This document shows, one piece after another, positions 50,127-62,299 of a stretch of DNA of 64,000 nt. The DNA is from Owenia fusiformis (taxonomy: Eukaryota > Annelida > Polychaeta > Sabellida > Oweniidae). The notes beneath the pieces are model-generated. The model was not told where the DNA came from. It worked only from the letters and a program-made list of their open reading frames with translations, and ran no database searches. Where the stretch lies: assembly GCA_903813345.2 (NCBI GenBank), contig CAIIXF020000007.1:935730-999729 (forward strand), in the 5' to 3' direction. The number at the start of each line of letters is the position of its first letter. Within the stretch, counting starts at the first letter, position 1. The translations under genes were made by a program, and so were the position numbers.

Positions 50127-51213
50127 CGAGGGGTGATTCAAAAGTAATGGACAAAAATTTATAGGTATACTTAACATTGTCCAATCAGTCTAATTTTCTG
50201 ACAGACATTAGATCATTCAATTATCTACTAAGTGTCAAATTCGTGTCTAACTGCATTCAATATTGTATCAGCTATGGGTAACCATGGTAACTAGGGTACG
50301 CATGGGCGGAATCCATTTTTGAATGATAATTGAATATTTTGGTCATTTCTGTTTCATTTCATTTAAAGACTCCAACACATATGCTGTGTCTATAAATTGG
50401 TAAATGAATTGCCAAGGAAGACTCACATATTCATTCATATGCTGGTGAGTTCTTAGTTCACCAGCAAATTGTACTGTACTATATCTTAATGATTTTTTTA
50501 GAATAGTGAATCAAAGAGAGTCAGAAAGTGAGTCAGACTCTAAGATTCACATGTATCCAAGAAATGCCCAGAATTAGAAGAAATGTGACATTTACAACAA
50601 TTAAAGTCAAACAAAGGATTTTCAAAGTATAATTGGTAGTAAAAGGAGACAAGACAGGTTATTGTCAGGAAAATCAAAAACACACAAGGCATTTTCAAGG
50701 CAAGCCTTTAGATATTGTACAGGCACTTCAATGGAGGTGATGAGAGGGTTTTGAATCTTAAGTGATCTAAAAGACCACAAACTTGCCACAAGAATAACAA
50801 CAACAATATTCATCTTGTAGAAGCAATCTTAAATGCAGTTGGGAGATTGACACTGAAGGAAATAAGTGCCATAACAGATGATCTAAATATTAAATAGAAT
50901 GTAAATGAATGATCAGGCATGACGTGAATTATGGTTGAACGTATTGTGCTACTGTCTTCAATCATTGAAAACGCTAACTTTTCATGAAAATGCATTTTAT
51001 TACGATGGGGATATACTTAAAAAGCCAATTCCGGGTATAAGGACCCTAATGCGGGAGATGTGCTATATCTTGAAATGTATTTCGATTGATGTGATACAGT
51101 TTTCACAACTAATAGATAATTGGTTGATCTTCATATGTACCAAATTTCATACAAATTGGGTGGGAGTAAGCTTGCCTATAACATTTTGTCCATTACTTTT
51201 GAATCACCCCTCG
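50127..51213 (+). mobile_element. Degenerate mariner element (1,087 bp)
   Basis: Terminal inverted repeats of about 27 bp start CGAGGGGTGATTCAAAAGTA at 50127 and end with the inverse at 51213, with TA on both sides. Inside, around 50780-50900, the + strand reads in one frame NIHLVEAILNAVGRLTLKEI followed by SAITDDLNI. This resembles the second helix-turn-helix region of mariner transposases. Stops and lost segments break the frame and the catalytic D,D motif is not seen, so it is a dead copy. Confidence 0.85.
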
Positions 51214-51571
51214 TATGATGTATTTGCCGAACTCATTAAATAAATAAATAATTCTTGACAAAACATCACTTCTAAAACTAGTATCAATTCATAAAATACG
51301 CAAAATATGTCATTTACATTATGAGACAAAATATGATTTAAACATGTTACAAGTATACCCATGTGGTTTAGATCAATACCATGGTATCCTGAATCAATTA
51401 ATAATGCTTGTACAGTCAAGATTGAACAGATGGATGTTTACATTCACTTAGCAAAATATCAAATTTTGAAAGAAATGTTGGTGTCGGAAATAAGTAAGCA
51501 TATCTGGAAAACTAAAACGTGAACGTGGTGAATATAATAAAGTCCAAGAACGACATTGATTCGAAGGTAAC

Positions 51572-51765
51572 CTAAGCTTGTATTCGCGGATGCAAACAGC
51601 GACCAGTGACTACCGGATTAACCTACTATTTTATGACCAACTCATTTAAATATGAATGGAATAGTGGCAGGTTTTATTCATATTCAAATGAGTTGCTCAT
51701 AAAATTGTAAGTTAATCCGGTAGACGACAGCCGAAAGTTGCATTCGCGAATACAAGCTTAGTCTA
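51572..51765. mobile_element. 194-bp fold-back element
   Basis: The outer arms, TAAGCTTGTATTCGCGGATG and the inverse CATTCGCGAATACAAGCTTA, and the inner arms, TACCGGATTAACCTAC and GTAAGTTAATCCGGTA, pair along nearly the whole length. The paralogous block has no counterpart: GAGGTAACTTCAGTCTATTT near 61592 reads straight through. This is therefore an insertion after the duplication. Confidence 0.8.
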
Positions 51766-52276
51766 CTTATCGATCAGCAAGTTGCCCTACGATTTATCTC
51801 TCTGCAACAGACACAAGAATAAAACAAGTACATATGACTGAACCGCCATTCCCATTAAAGTAATCACCACGCAAATGTTAATAATTAGACAAGTCGATGT
51901 CAGTGAAAAGGCAGTTCATATGCAGAAATATATTCGATTACGATCTGCTATTTGACTGATGTTAGTAGTCAATGGTCATACATCACTAGATTAAGCTATA
52001 GGGTTACCCGATTTAACTATCTCGTTCTTAAAACTGTTGCTTTTGAATAAAGAGTATTGTCAAACACGAGAAACATTTTTTTCTGAAGAGAGTGGACGTT
52101 AGAATAACAGTGAATAACAAGATTGGATACCACTTTTAAAGTATGGATGAATATCAAGTTGAAGACAGAATTACTATCGATTAACACCGGATTAAGTCGT
52201 GATATAAGTATATCAGTATATAGGATTCTAGTTTTCAATTTATAAATGTGTAGCAGACACTTCAAAGGATAATATA

Positions 52277-52331
52277 ATGGAAGGTGATGTCAGAGTGTGG
52301 ATATTCATTGGTGTGTTTCTCACACTAAAAG
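52277..52331 (+). CDS. Candidate first exon encoding a signal peptide, copy 1
   Basis: ATG opens a 55-nt frame, MEGDVRVWIFIGVFLTLK plus one base of the next codon, ending at a strong donor (G|GTAAGG). The hydrophobic core VWIFIGVFLTL after a charged start is typical of a signal peptide. The reading frame, donor and intron start are repeated exactly at 62117-62171. I cannot find the following exon in the window, so the product is unknown: a secreted or membrane protein is inferred. It could also be a remnant copied without the rest of its gene. Confidence 0.5.
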
Positions 52332-53311
52332 GTAAGGTTGTCCTCTATATTTATCTCGAATCAGACATAAACGGTTAATCATCAGCTCATCCTCCTTCTA
52401 ATTCAAATATAATCTCTAGAATTGTAATGAATGATTGATGATGATCTTGTATCAAAGGGTCATGTTGATGATACTACACACGTCCCTTGATAATTGTATC
52501 ACTTCCCATATTTTATTAACTATTTTCGGGTAAAATTCAGTATAGTGCACATAGTGCCTTTAAGTTTAGTTGAAATTGAAAACAGAACATATTCGCGAAC
52601 TTTGTAGCTACGCCTTCCAATGGTTTAATTTCGCTTCTTCGAAAGAGAACTTTCTTATGAAGTTCTTACTCACTGTTTCACGCCTCTACTGATCGAAAAT
52701 ATATCAACATATACACGCGTGATATATTTCAATTAAATTAGCATTGAACTATTTTTACATGGTATATAAAATGTGTATCATACTTGAAGTCTTTTTAGAG
52801 GTCTACATCACATAATACACGTAGTTCTTTTAATTTGAGATGACACGAACCCTTTTTAAAATACGCCTTTTATTCAATGGAGATTCAATAACAGATAAAT
52901 ATCCTACATCAGCTATCAATTTATTTGAATCAAATATTAATAGTTGATGTTTTTGGATACTTATATTACGTACCTGTCAATGCAATTTAGACTACCTGTC
53001 AAACTAATCTCTTTCAGATTTCGAATCAAATGGCAGTTTCCTTAAAACAGACATTTGTGATTCAAATCAGATTATTTTTTTGTCCCTAGGTTTATAGTAG
53101 TGAAAATGTATAAATAGTGCGTTTATTTCATGTGTAGAAATATGTGTTGAAACAGCTTGTGTTTAAACATATCTGAACACAGTCTGCCGGGTACATTACA
53201 GAACTAGTATAATACACATTTTGAATATTTTATGAGTAATTAAAAACATTTCTAACAACTGAATCTGTAAATGCTTAAGATTCAGTAGATATATGTTTTG
53301 TGATTTTTGGA

Positions 53312-53527
53312 CTATGCCAATAACTTTTCGAAGGGATGTTGACTTTGACTCCCGCGGCTTGCACCCTTTGATTCATGCTCTCTGAGACCTGATTTCGTTT
53401 GTTCTACAAGATCTTTTGGAATGACTTTAGCTAGCTGTTCAATGTGATGTAAATGCCCCATGGTCTTGTTATTTCCGATGTTATCTAATACCATAAAAAC
53501 AATCATAGCTACATGATAAAAGTACAA
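53312..53527 (-). CDS. Possible terminal exon of an unknown minus-strand gene
   Basis: The frame ends DNIGNNKTMGHLHHIEQLAK, VIPKDLVEQTKSGLREHESK, GASRGSQSQHPFEKLLA and stop. The composition (charged, few Leu/Phe/Ile runs) differs from the many chance frames around it. An acceptor-like TATTAG lies just before DNIG. No family is recognised and no partner exon was found; the next sequence upstream on this strand is transposon. It may be a pseudogene piece or chance. Confidence 0.25.
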   Translation of the reverse strand: MYFYHVAMIVFMVLDNIGNNKTMGHLHHIEQLAKVIPKDLVEQTKSGLREHESKGASRGSQSQHPFEKLLA

Positions 53528-53831
53528 TTGTAAATTAATGATAAAGCGTATTCTGATTTGATACTTTTATTAAACAGATTTTCCTCGAAGTAATATGTTT
53601 TGGCACCTGTGTCATGTAACATTACCCTTTCACACCGGAATAGCCTGACAACGATAAAGTCACATACTGTTGTCACAAATGGCGGACATAATCGTCGCTT
53701 CAACTCTTTAATCACTTGGCCCTCGTTTCATGGGACGTTATCGTCGCTAATATTGTGCATGTGTTAAGCTCGTGTGATGATGTATTATATGAAATCCCAA
53801 TTTCTATCAAATGGGGTCGCGAATAACGCAA

Positions 53832-54251
53832 ATGCGAGTAGGTAGTTACCAGTTTCACCACCAGGTGGCTCGCTCGGGTCAGATAGCATGGCGGGTATAG
53901 TGGAAAGTTCCCTTTAACTTAAATTACATCTGTTCAAGTGTTTCAATTTTCATATAGCCCTTATGTATCTAATAGTTATGCAAATTAAAGTATGTCCAGT
54001 AAAAGAAAATGTTATATGTCCAATACAAGAAAAGATATTTCACTTTTTGTGATTTTGTAATATGGGGTCTATGGGGAATCAACCCGAACTAGAAGTCACA
54101 TTTTCAAAAAATATTAAATTTTCAAAGTTGATAAACAATTTTCGAAACCATATTTTTAGATGTATTTTTACATGTAGATTTCAAATATGACATCACTTTG
54201 ACTGAATTTTGAATATTTAATGACGTAAATCAAGATCATTTCTACTCGCAT
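53832..54251. mobile_element. 420-bp insertion nested in the CACACCGG element
   Basis: It is bounded by the short inverted repeat ATGCGAGTAG / CTACTCGCAT. In the sibling at 47819 the flanks (rule: GGGGTCGTGAAT next to GCCACAATATAGCG) are adjacent. A few extra bases at both junctions make the target duplication unclear. No ORF. Confidence 0.65.
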
Positions 54252-54476
54252 CTAGTCTATTGCCACAATATAGCGTCTACGATGTCGTCAATGACAACGG
54301 AATCTGAATTTGAAATAATTTACAAAGACAACGGCATATGGTAAGATGTGACAACGGACTATGGTGAATTATTGCATTGCCTCCGTTGTCATTTATACAG
54401 TATCCGTTGTCCTGTGTCATATTCCGATCGGTAAAATTAAAGCCTTTATTTCGATGGTAGAACATATTTAACTATA

Positions 54477-55541
54477 CGAGGGTTGTCCCAGAAGTAATGC
54501 ACTATATGGTCTAACTTTCTTTAATATTCTTCAATTCAGCTGAAATTTTGTGTATATAACAATTGAAGTTTTATCTATTATATCCTGAAGTTTCAGCATC
54601 TAACATTAATATTAAGTCTTAATATTGTTGCTATAGCAACATGGGGGTAGGGGTAGGTGGGGCAGGTATCAATTTTTCTAATTATGAAAAGATCCAAAGT
54701 GTTATTTTATTAATATTTCTTTTTTTAAAATAATCAAAATGTTTTGGAAATTGTTAGATTTATTCAGCATGATGATAACCAAGTACAAATAATGTCATTT
54801 GGCACTGTGATGTCATAATAATACAGTTCAATAGTCACAAATTCAAATATAGTCACAGTCGAGAATTTGCAAAATGGCTAAAATTTTCACCTGATAACAG
54901 AAGGCCTTGCTTTTGGTGGCCTAATTTCATTGTTCACTTGGACACATAGCCATGCAAAACTTATGCTACTGTGAAGAAAGTATAAAGGAGTATATACCAG
55001 ATAGAACAACAATTATGAGGTGGCAGAAGAGATTTAAAAGAGATGACTGGACCCTGAATGACAACTCCAAACATGGGAGGCAAAAACTCCACAAGTCACA
55101 GTGGAAGAAATTGCCAAGTGTGTTTGACCTGACAGGCATCAAAAGTACATAACATGCAAAGGGCAATATTTTGAAAAAATGTGAAATGGGACACTGTGCA
55201 ATATACATCCATTAAATCTAGGATGTGCTCATAGTAATTTAGTATCTTAAAATGTATTTTTGGGCATACTTCTTGTAGCTACACAAAATGGTATTTGTTG
55301 ATTAATTATTTTATATTTTCAATTTTTTATTCCTTTTGATGTGACTGTATAACCTGCCCCGCCCTACCCAAACTCACCAACTTGATTTTATTACAACATC
55401 AAGATAGTTTTATCAGTCAACATGAAAATTGGTAGAATAATCAAAATGTCTCTAAGGAACATTTACTGAAAATTTCATGGAAAAATATCAATTATTGATA
55501 AAGTTAGAGCATATAGTGCATTACTTCTGGGACAACCCTCG
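54477..55541 (+). mobile_element. Degenerate mariner nested in the CACACCGG element (1,065 bp)
   Basis: Terminal inverted repeats of about 37 bp begin CGAGGGTTGTCCCAGAAGTA, with one mismatch. The flanking TA is at 54475-54476 and 55542-55543. The sibling element at 47819 keeps the uninterrupted site (TTAACTATATGATCAG on the matching strand), so this is a proven insertion at TA. A surviving frame at 54952-55152 includes TTIMRWQKRFKRDDWTLNDN followed by SKHGR, like the N-terminal helix-turn-helix of mariner transposases. It stops after 66 residues, so the element is not autonomous. Confidence 0.9.
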
Positions 55542-55710
55542 TATGATCAGTAGAAAAAACACTTTGAGTGATTGCAGTACCAAAGGTATTTAATGTAGTC
55601 GCTCTATTAACATACAGTTCATGAAAATCTAATTGAAGCGACGGTTATGTCCGCCATTTGTGAAAACGGTATCTGACTTTACCGTTGTCAGGCTATTCCG
55701 GTGTGCCTTT

Positions 55711-56930
55711 TGTGATAGGTAATTTTAGTAATGTAATACCATGCGGAATTGGTCATTTCATTCATTTTTCGTTTGAACGTTTGGGTAACATCATTGTTTC
55801 TGAGAGACAATTTCACGTTTTGATTTCGGCTAAATTGGATAAGAGAGTGTTTCATGCACCAAATGCTTGCATTGAAATTGTTCACATTGCAAAATTTGTA
55901 TATAACATTTGATGATACACGTTCACAGCATGAGAAAAATAACGAAAATCATTACATTAATTCCTTAACCACTTTTCACTTCTTAGTGCACACAATGCCT
56001 GCGTCGAACCATATTTACACAAATTGATATCATAGAAACCATTGAGAATACTTACTTGAATACTCGAATGCCAAGACATCTACAATAATTGCGTTATCGG
56101 GAACTTGTTAAAGGCAGACAGACATATAACATTTCTACCCATCCTGTCCATTTATAACTTTGTTGTTCCTGCGGGATTCCCCTCCTTTGCAAGTCAATTA
56201 AAATACTTTTTCAATTGAGTAATACACGGCGCCGCTCATTTATCTTCTGTTTGATGTATTCCAGGCACTTTTTGACAGGAACACCCAGGCGTAAAAGTCT
56301 CAATGATCAAACTAGTTGTTAAACTAATCCCCTCTTTAGAACTTGGCAATCTCTGGGCTAATTTACATAGCACGTATACAGTAAAATCTGTATACGAGGG
56401 TTGTCTTATGGAGCCGCAAAAGGTGTTCACTGATTGTAGGTGTTCACTAAACACAGCTGTTCCTTATAGAGAGGTGTTCACTAAGACAGGTTTTGCTGTA
56501 TTTCCTTAGTGATGGTTCGGATTCCTCTTTATTTTCCAAGGGACTTACAGTATTTCCAAGATATACTTACAACGAGATGATTTATTGTCTTGATTTCATT
56601 CTCATGATGAGTTGAGATACGTCCACGATTAACAAGAAAATGTAAGGCAGGACAGATTAGAGTTTGAAGATTAGTAAAATAAGAAGATATATTTGTCGAC
56701 TTGAAACACTGGTTAACACCGTACATAGAAAACATAAATATACATGATAGAAAAGGAAAATCTCAAAAATCCTTATACATTTCACTTAATTTTTGAGTTT
56801 TAAGAGCCCAGACCCATTCTAACACTTATCTGTCTATAAAACGAGTCACAAACAATACAAATCAAAAATAATTCATTGCTAAACAATCAGCTAAACAAGT
56901 AATTTCAGCATCTCTTTGATACTATGTTTT
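55711..56930. other. Start of duplicated block copy 2
   Basis: 56120-56360 aligns with 24970-25220. About 56400-56510 has three GGTGTTCACT repeats. The 75- and 68-residue frames here resemble nothing I know. In this copy the space corresponding to the 20.6-kb insertion is only a few hundred bases. Confidence 0.5.
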
Positions 56931-59399
56931 GACAATTTATCCGATTGTGGATAATTCCCACATTTAGTGATATTTTTCTGGAAATACCCAAAGAATGGTA
57001 TTAGTATGGTTGGTTGCTACCATGCAAATATAAAGATATATGAAAAGCACACCTTTTCAAAGAAAATAGCAGTGAGAATCTTTTGCAAACGGGATTGTAT
57101 TTTTGATCAATTGAAAACAAACCTCTGTGATCTCCACAGAGTATGGTAATGATAGCATTGAATGAAACCTATACCCTCAATAAGCTCTATGGAATATCCT
57201 GAACTTTTTAAGTTTTTTACTGTGCCAGAAATTCTATATTTATTTCAATGCATGGTTTCAGAAGTATGCAATAATCAATTAGTTCAAAGTAAATAGCTCT
57301 ATTCCCATTTTTTGTGTTGAATTAAACCTGGCAATTTTTTCATTAGCCATCGAGGTCTCTTGGGACTACATCAATATCAATTAGATTTGCTTTTAGTTTT
57401 CTTTCTGCTTACAGTTACGAAAATATTCCACCTTTATCGTTCAGTTCTTGTAGAGTTGTCGATATCTAAATTGCCAGTGTGTATTTTAATGAAATTATTT
57501 GACCGAAACAGCTCTGCAGTGCATACAGTGTAATTTACTATTACCACCACCATACATGACGATTGTGGTAATCGCATTACATAAATGAATATAAAAGTTC
57601 TGGTCAGTTTGGCATCGTCCAATGGATTTTGGAGAGACCTTGTGCGTGAACTAGCTAATGCGAACGTGTATATTATGACTTCTAAGGATTCTGTCTCAAG
57701 TTCTATTGTTTTTTCCAGATACCTTATTACAACTCCTTGGATCTTTATACCATGTCGTACAAATACAAGGCTACTATGAAGGGAGAACTAATCCCATGGG
57801 ACCATAATTCTACACGTTCATGTACAAGATCCATTTGCTTGATCGAATTGATAATGTACACGATTTATTGTTGAAAGCTGAACTATAAATTCGGGCATTG
57901 TTTCAAGCTCAGTTCCGACACACTAACCCTTTTAATGCAAACCTCTTATTAGAGACATGAATCTTATAATGTTAACACTTTCAGACATATCATTCCCAGA
58001 GGAGGATAAAATTCCCCGATGGCAGGACGTCTAAAACCCCCATCCATTATTGTGTCTTCTCTCCCATCTAGCAAAATCCATCAAATCATTACTCTCTGCT
58101 ATATTTAATTTCGAAAAACCCTTCTCTGAGAGCATCACTCAAAACACTTTATTGCCACTCTCCTTTCATTTACACCAAGGTTGGATTTCCTCAGTATTCC
58201 ATACACTCTCAAATCAGGTGAAAATACTGACGAAGTGATTTTTTCAGACGGAACTAAAGAAATTGGAACGTTTTTGTCATGTTAGTTATCTTTAACATAC
58301 GATAGTCCGGGAGCCAGCAAAGATTTAATTCACATCTCGAGTACAAAAGCTTTGAGGCCTGTAATTAGTAGATGTGTACCTGACGTCCTGAAATTGCAGC
58401 CCTAAGGGATAGGTTTGGGCGGCTGGGTCTATCAACAGGAGGTGCTCTTCGGAATGCCCCTAAAATTGGTTTTATTCAACATGCCGAGTACATCGCACAA
58501 GCAAATGCCAAAGTATTCCTTTTGAGAAGAAGATGCTACCTCATTTGAGCCGTCTCGTGAGAGGCCTCAGTTTGTTCAGGGGAGCTAATTGAAGATAGGT
58601 TTAGTGGCATAACTGTCAGTGTCAATAAGACCAGGCCATATATCTTATTCCTTTCCAAAGACAATATATCCCAGGTTTAATTTCACAATGTTTTCTAATA
58701 CGCAAAATGGAAGATTAATGCTGTTGTGTTTTTACAATTTACGAACTATGCACTGCGTGGCTTTCTAGAATGTCTCGGCCATAAATCCTGTAATTTCAGA
58801 TATATCTGAGATTGAAGGGAACAATCGTCATTGCAACTATTTGTTCAGGAGTGAGCTAATTGAGCCGTTGATGTGCTTTAACTATCTTAGAATGTCATTC
58901 CGGCCTCGACCTGTCCAAGTAACACAAACTCTAGAAATTAAATAATGTAAATTCAACAAAACGTTTCTAGCCATTTTAAGGTTGCCTGAATATGAAACAA
59001 CAAAGTAATTGCAACAGCAAAATTCTCTTGTTTTATGATTCATACAGTATATAACTAAATAGATTAAACAGATGATCAAGTACTCCTTTATAAGAGTTAT
59101 TTCACTGATTTTAGCATATTCAAACATGACACTTTTGGCATTTGTATTCCGGGCATAGAATGTATTGATCTTATGTCACATCCTATACCCATTGCGGCAT
59201 TCTCACGTCGAGACATTTTTCTTCTTTGTTAAGTGAAGCAATATAAACGTCTTGGGGTATGAAACTTCCGTCATCTCCCGAAACTTTCTTGTTTCTCGTG
59301 GATTAATATTAGTCCCCCGATATGAGATATAAAATGTTTTATCCCATACTTGGACGTGTTACAGGTACATAAAGCTGGTTTGTAAAAACTTATATTTTT

Positions 59400-59875
59400 A
59401 TCAGCGGGCAGATATAGCTTTACGTCCCGCTCCGAGCGGGCAGATATATTATATCTGCCCGCTACGTCATAATCGCTGTTCCCGTGTTGGTTCTTTTTTG
59501 TAACGTTCGCATACTGTAAACGACAATGGAGAAAAACGCAGACAATCTCGACCTGTTTGATGCTTTAAAGAAGGGAAGGAGCAGTGTACCGGCGTTAATA
59601 ATCAAAGATTTGAATAGGAAAGAAACAGGAATACAAAACTGGACATGAATATTTAAAGAATATTCCACGGTTGGTTGCAAAGTTTCTGAACTTTGGCAAA
59701 TTGAACAATGTGATTGGTACGGGATAAACAGATCATCCTATAGTCGGTTCAGGATATTTGGATTATCCCTTGGCCAATATAATATATCTACCCTCGGGAC
59801 CTACGGCCCTCGGGCAGATATATTATATTGGCCTCGGGATAATCCCAATATCCTGAACCTCATATAGGATAATCT
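59400..59875. repeat. Palindrome-rich element with a 40-codon frame
   Basis: Near 59405-59465 GCGGGCAGATATA recurs in direct and inverse orientation. Near 59745-59860 GGATATTTGGATTATCCC and CCAATATAATATATCT are followed by their inverses. Between them, 59526-59648 opens with MEKNADNLDLFDALKKGRSS and stops after 40 residues. This looks like the remains of a mobile element; the family is unknown. Confidence 0.5.
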
Positions 59876-62116
59876 CTATTTATTCATATGTGCAACCAAA
59901 TATACAATCATATTGGATCTAGTACAAGTCAAATTGCCAGCGGCTCCGTTTTTAAATAAAAAGTAAAGGTTTTGTGTACACATAAACGTTGTTGCAGATG
60001 AGATCGTGCAATGACTGTTCGAATCAATGAGCGATGACTGAAGCATGACTTAAGACCTCAAATTAAAGAGACTTACGCATATTTACAGGAACTCCATTAA
60101 ACGTAATAAATAATGCAGCGCAAGAAATGATGGGAAGTACTTGAAGAATGACGGAGAATCAAGCATCTCTTAAAGTAATGCGTACCATTTTGTTTTTGAG
60201 CCAGATGTTCATGTTTGATTTAGTCGTTGGAATGTAAGAAGCCATTCTGTCGACGGTGATGAACTGTGGCATTTCAGGCTCTTCTCTAGTGAGATGCTAC
60301 CCTTTGCATTCGTTTGACTTCACTTCTTAAAAGAGAGCTTCGTCTTCTTCTGTAGTTTAACTAGACTCTGCACGCAGGGTAGTGAGATGCCATGGTGTAT
60401 TATGGGTTCGAGACACAAGAGAGCCCCGATTTGAAGCATTTTGAGATCTTTCATCTCGACTTGAATGTAAGTCATCTTAAACTTGTGGAGATTAAACTAC
60501 CAGTTTTTGTGTACATGTATTAATGAAAAGATTCACTGTCTCATCTCTCAACAAAAGACAAGATCATGCTAGGATGAGCACAACAGGTAATTTCTCATCA
60601 AGGCTAACAGCTTTTATAACAGCCAGCAGAAATGACAAATATGAAACTTTGCCATTGGCAATTATTCATGTTTTATTCATATATGACTGCAAGCCAAGTT
60701 GTTTTTATAATGTGTATCCAAAACAAAAACTTTGAACAACAGTACGGCAAAAATGGTGCAAGTGAACGTTAAGAGTACATGTATTAACATAAGATAATAT
60801 AAGACAGTAAGAAAATAACAAACACTTACCCGTATTCATAACTCTCAGCATGTAATGATTTTCAAACATAACAATGAATCTTTCGCAAACAATGATGACA
60901 ACATAACATAAAGCAGTGGAGCAATGGATTTATTCTATTTGGTTTTGACATATTTTGGTTGACTGGAATATGGTTGGTTATATAATTACACGTTTAGGTT
61001 TTTAGTGTGTTATTTGAAGAAACATTCTCTCAGAAGAAACAACATATTAAGTCGTGTTAGGGTGGGGGTTTCTTGGTGATATCCTAAAGGGATGCCCTTC
61101 GTTTATTTTACCATTTATTCATGTTATCATTGCGAGGTCAAAAACTAGTTGTTACAAAATCAAATATGTACATATGCTTTTCAATGGAACAATATTTTGA
61201 AAGTTGAATGCCCTTAAGAAAAATTATTAATGCTACAATAACCATTAGTGCTTAAAAACGTGCATGTATCATTTCAAGCAGCGGGTGAATCCTTGTTTTC
61301 AATCTGCAAAATATGTTTATTTACATTGTGAGACTGAAGATGATTTTGAACATTTTACAATGATACTCTTTGTATGGCTCAGATCAATACCTTGCCAAGT
61401 TGGTATCTTGAATCAATACGGTTCTTGCCGTCTCAATTGAGCTGGTAAATGTTTACATTCACATCGTAAAATATTAATTCACAACACCGTTGGTGAAATT
61501 ATTGAAATAAGACAACATACTTGAATGTGAATACAATCCTAGAGATTAAAATTATATACAGAGACATGAAGAATGTTTCATTACATTGACTGAGGTAACT
61601 TCAGTCTATTTATCGTAGATTAGCAGCTTGCTATTGGATCTTATTAACCGAAACAGATAACGAAAGAGTGAATGAAATAAACAGGCATGACCTGATGTCA
61701 GGGTCTAAAATTATGTCATTCGTATTAAAGTAATCGAGTTAGGGTAAATGATCGGAGAACATAATTAATCAGTGACTGTGAAGTTGCTGTGTTTAAATAT
61801 ATTGGATTATGATCAACTCTATTTTGTTATAGAACACTTGATTAATGAGCGATACCATGAACACAAGAACATTTAAATATCTCATTTGTAAAGTTGTAGC
61901 TTTTGAATAAAGCTGAGAGAATATTACCAACCAGGATACATTAAAGTAGAGTCAGTGTCAGACAACGCATTTGGATACCACTTGGATAGCCTTTGAAGAA
62001 TATTCATAGGAAAACTGTGGATTACCACCAGATTAGGTCTTGATTTGAATTCGCAAGACTCTAGTTTATAACCTCTGAATGTACCAGGTACAACAGATAT
62101 CTCAAAGGATAATATA

Positions 62117-62171
62117 ATGGAAGGTGATGTCAGAGTGTGGATATTCATTGGTGTGTTTCTCACACTAAAAG
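62117..62171 (+). CDS. Candidate first exon encoding a signal peptide, copy 2
   Basis: Identical in sequence to the exon at 52277-52331, including the G|GTAAGG donor. The near-identity reaches from about 62102 to 62287 with two substitutions, while sequence further out is much more diverged. That suggests either selection on exon and adjacent intron or gene conversion. The downstream exons would lie beyond the window on the right, or the two exons may be alternative starts of one gene. Confidence 0.5.
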
Positions 62172-62299
62172 GTAAGGTTGTCCTCTATATTTATCTCGAA
62201 TCAGACACAAACGGTTAATCATCAGCTCATCCTCCTTCTAATTCAAATATAATCTCCAGAATTGTAATGAATGATTGATGATGATCTAGCATTAGAGGG

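Larger units (their letters stand above)
47340..53300 (+). repeat. Duplicated block, copy 1 (main part)
   Basis: Segments here align with 56930-63000 in the same order: TTATCCGATTGTG (47379 / 56938), TCCA.AGA.TATGGT (47572 / 57135), TTGTCGATATC (47681 / 57455), CTTC.GTCATCTCCCGA (about 48750 / 59265), TTTTGAATAAAG (about 52040 / 61904), the candidate first exon (52277 / 62117) and TTTATTCAATGGA (about 52868 / 62661). Similarity is moderate apart from the exon region. Copy 1 has extra transposon insertions. Confidence 0.75.
53631..55705. mobile_element. CACACCGG-family element enlarged by two nested insertions (2,075 bp)
   Basis: The ends are CACACCGGAATAGCCTGACA and its inverse. The target duplication CCTTT lies at 53626-53630 and 55706-55710. 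Compared with the 668-bp sibling at 47819 (opposite orientation), this copy has an extra segment at 53832-54251 and a mariner at 54477-55541. Confidence 0.9.
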
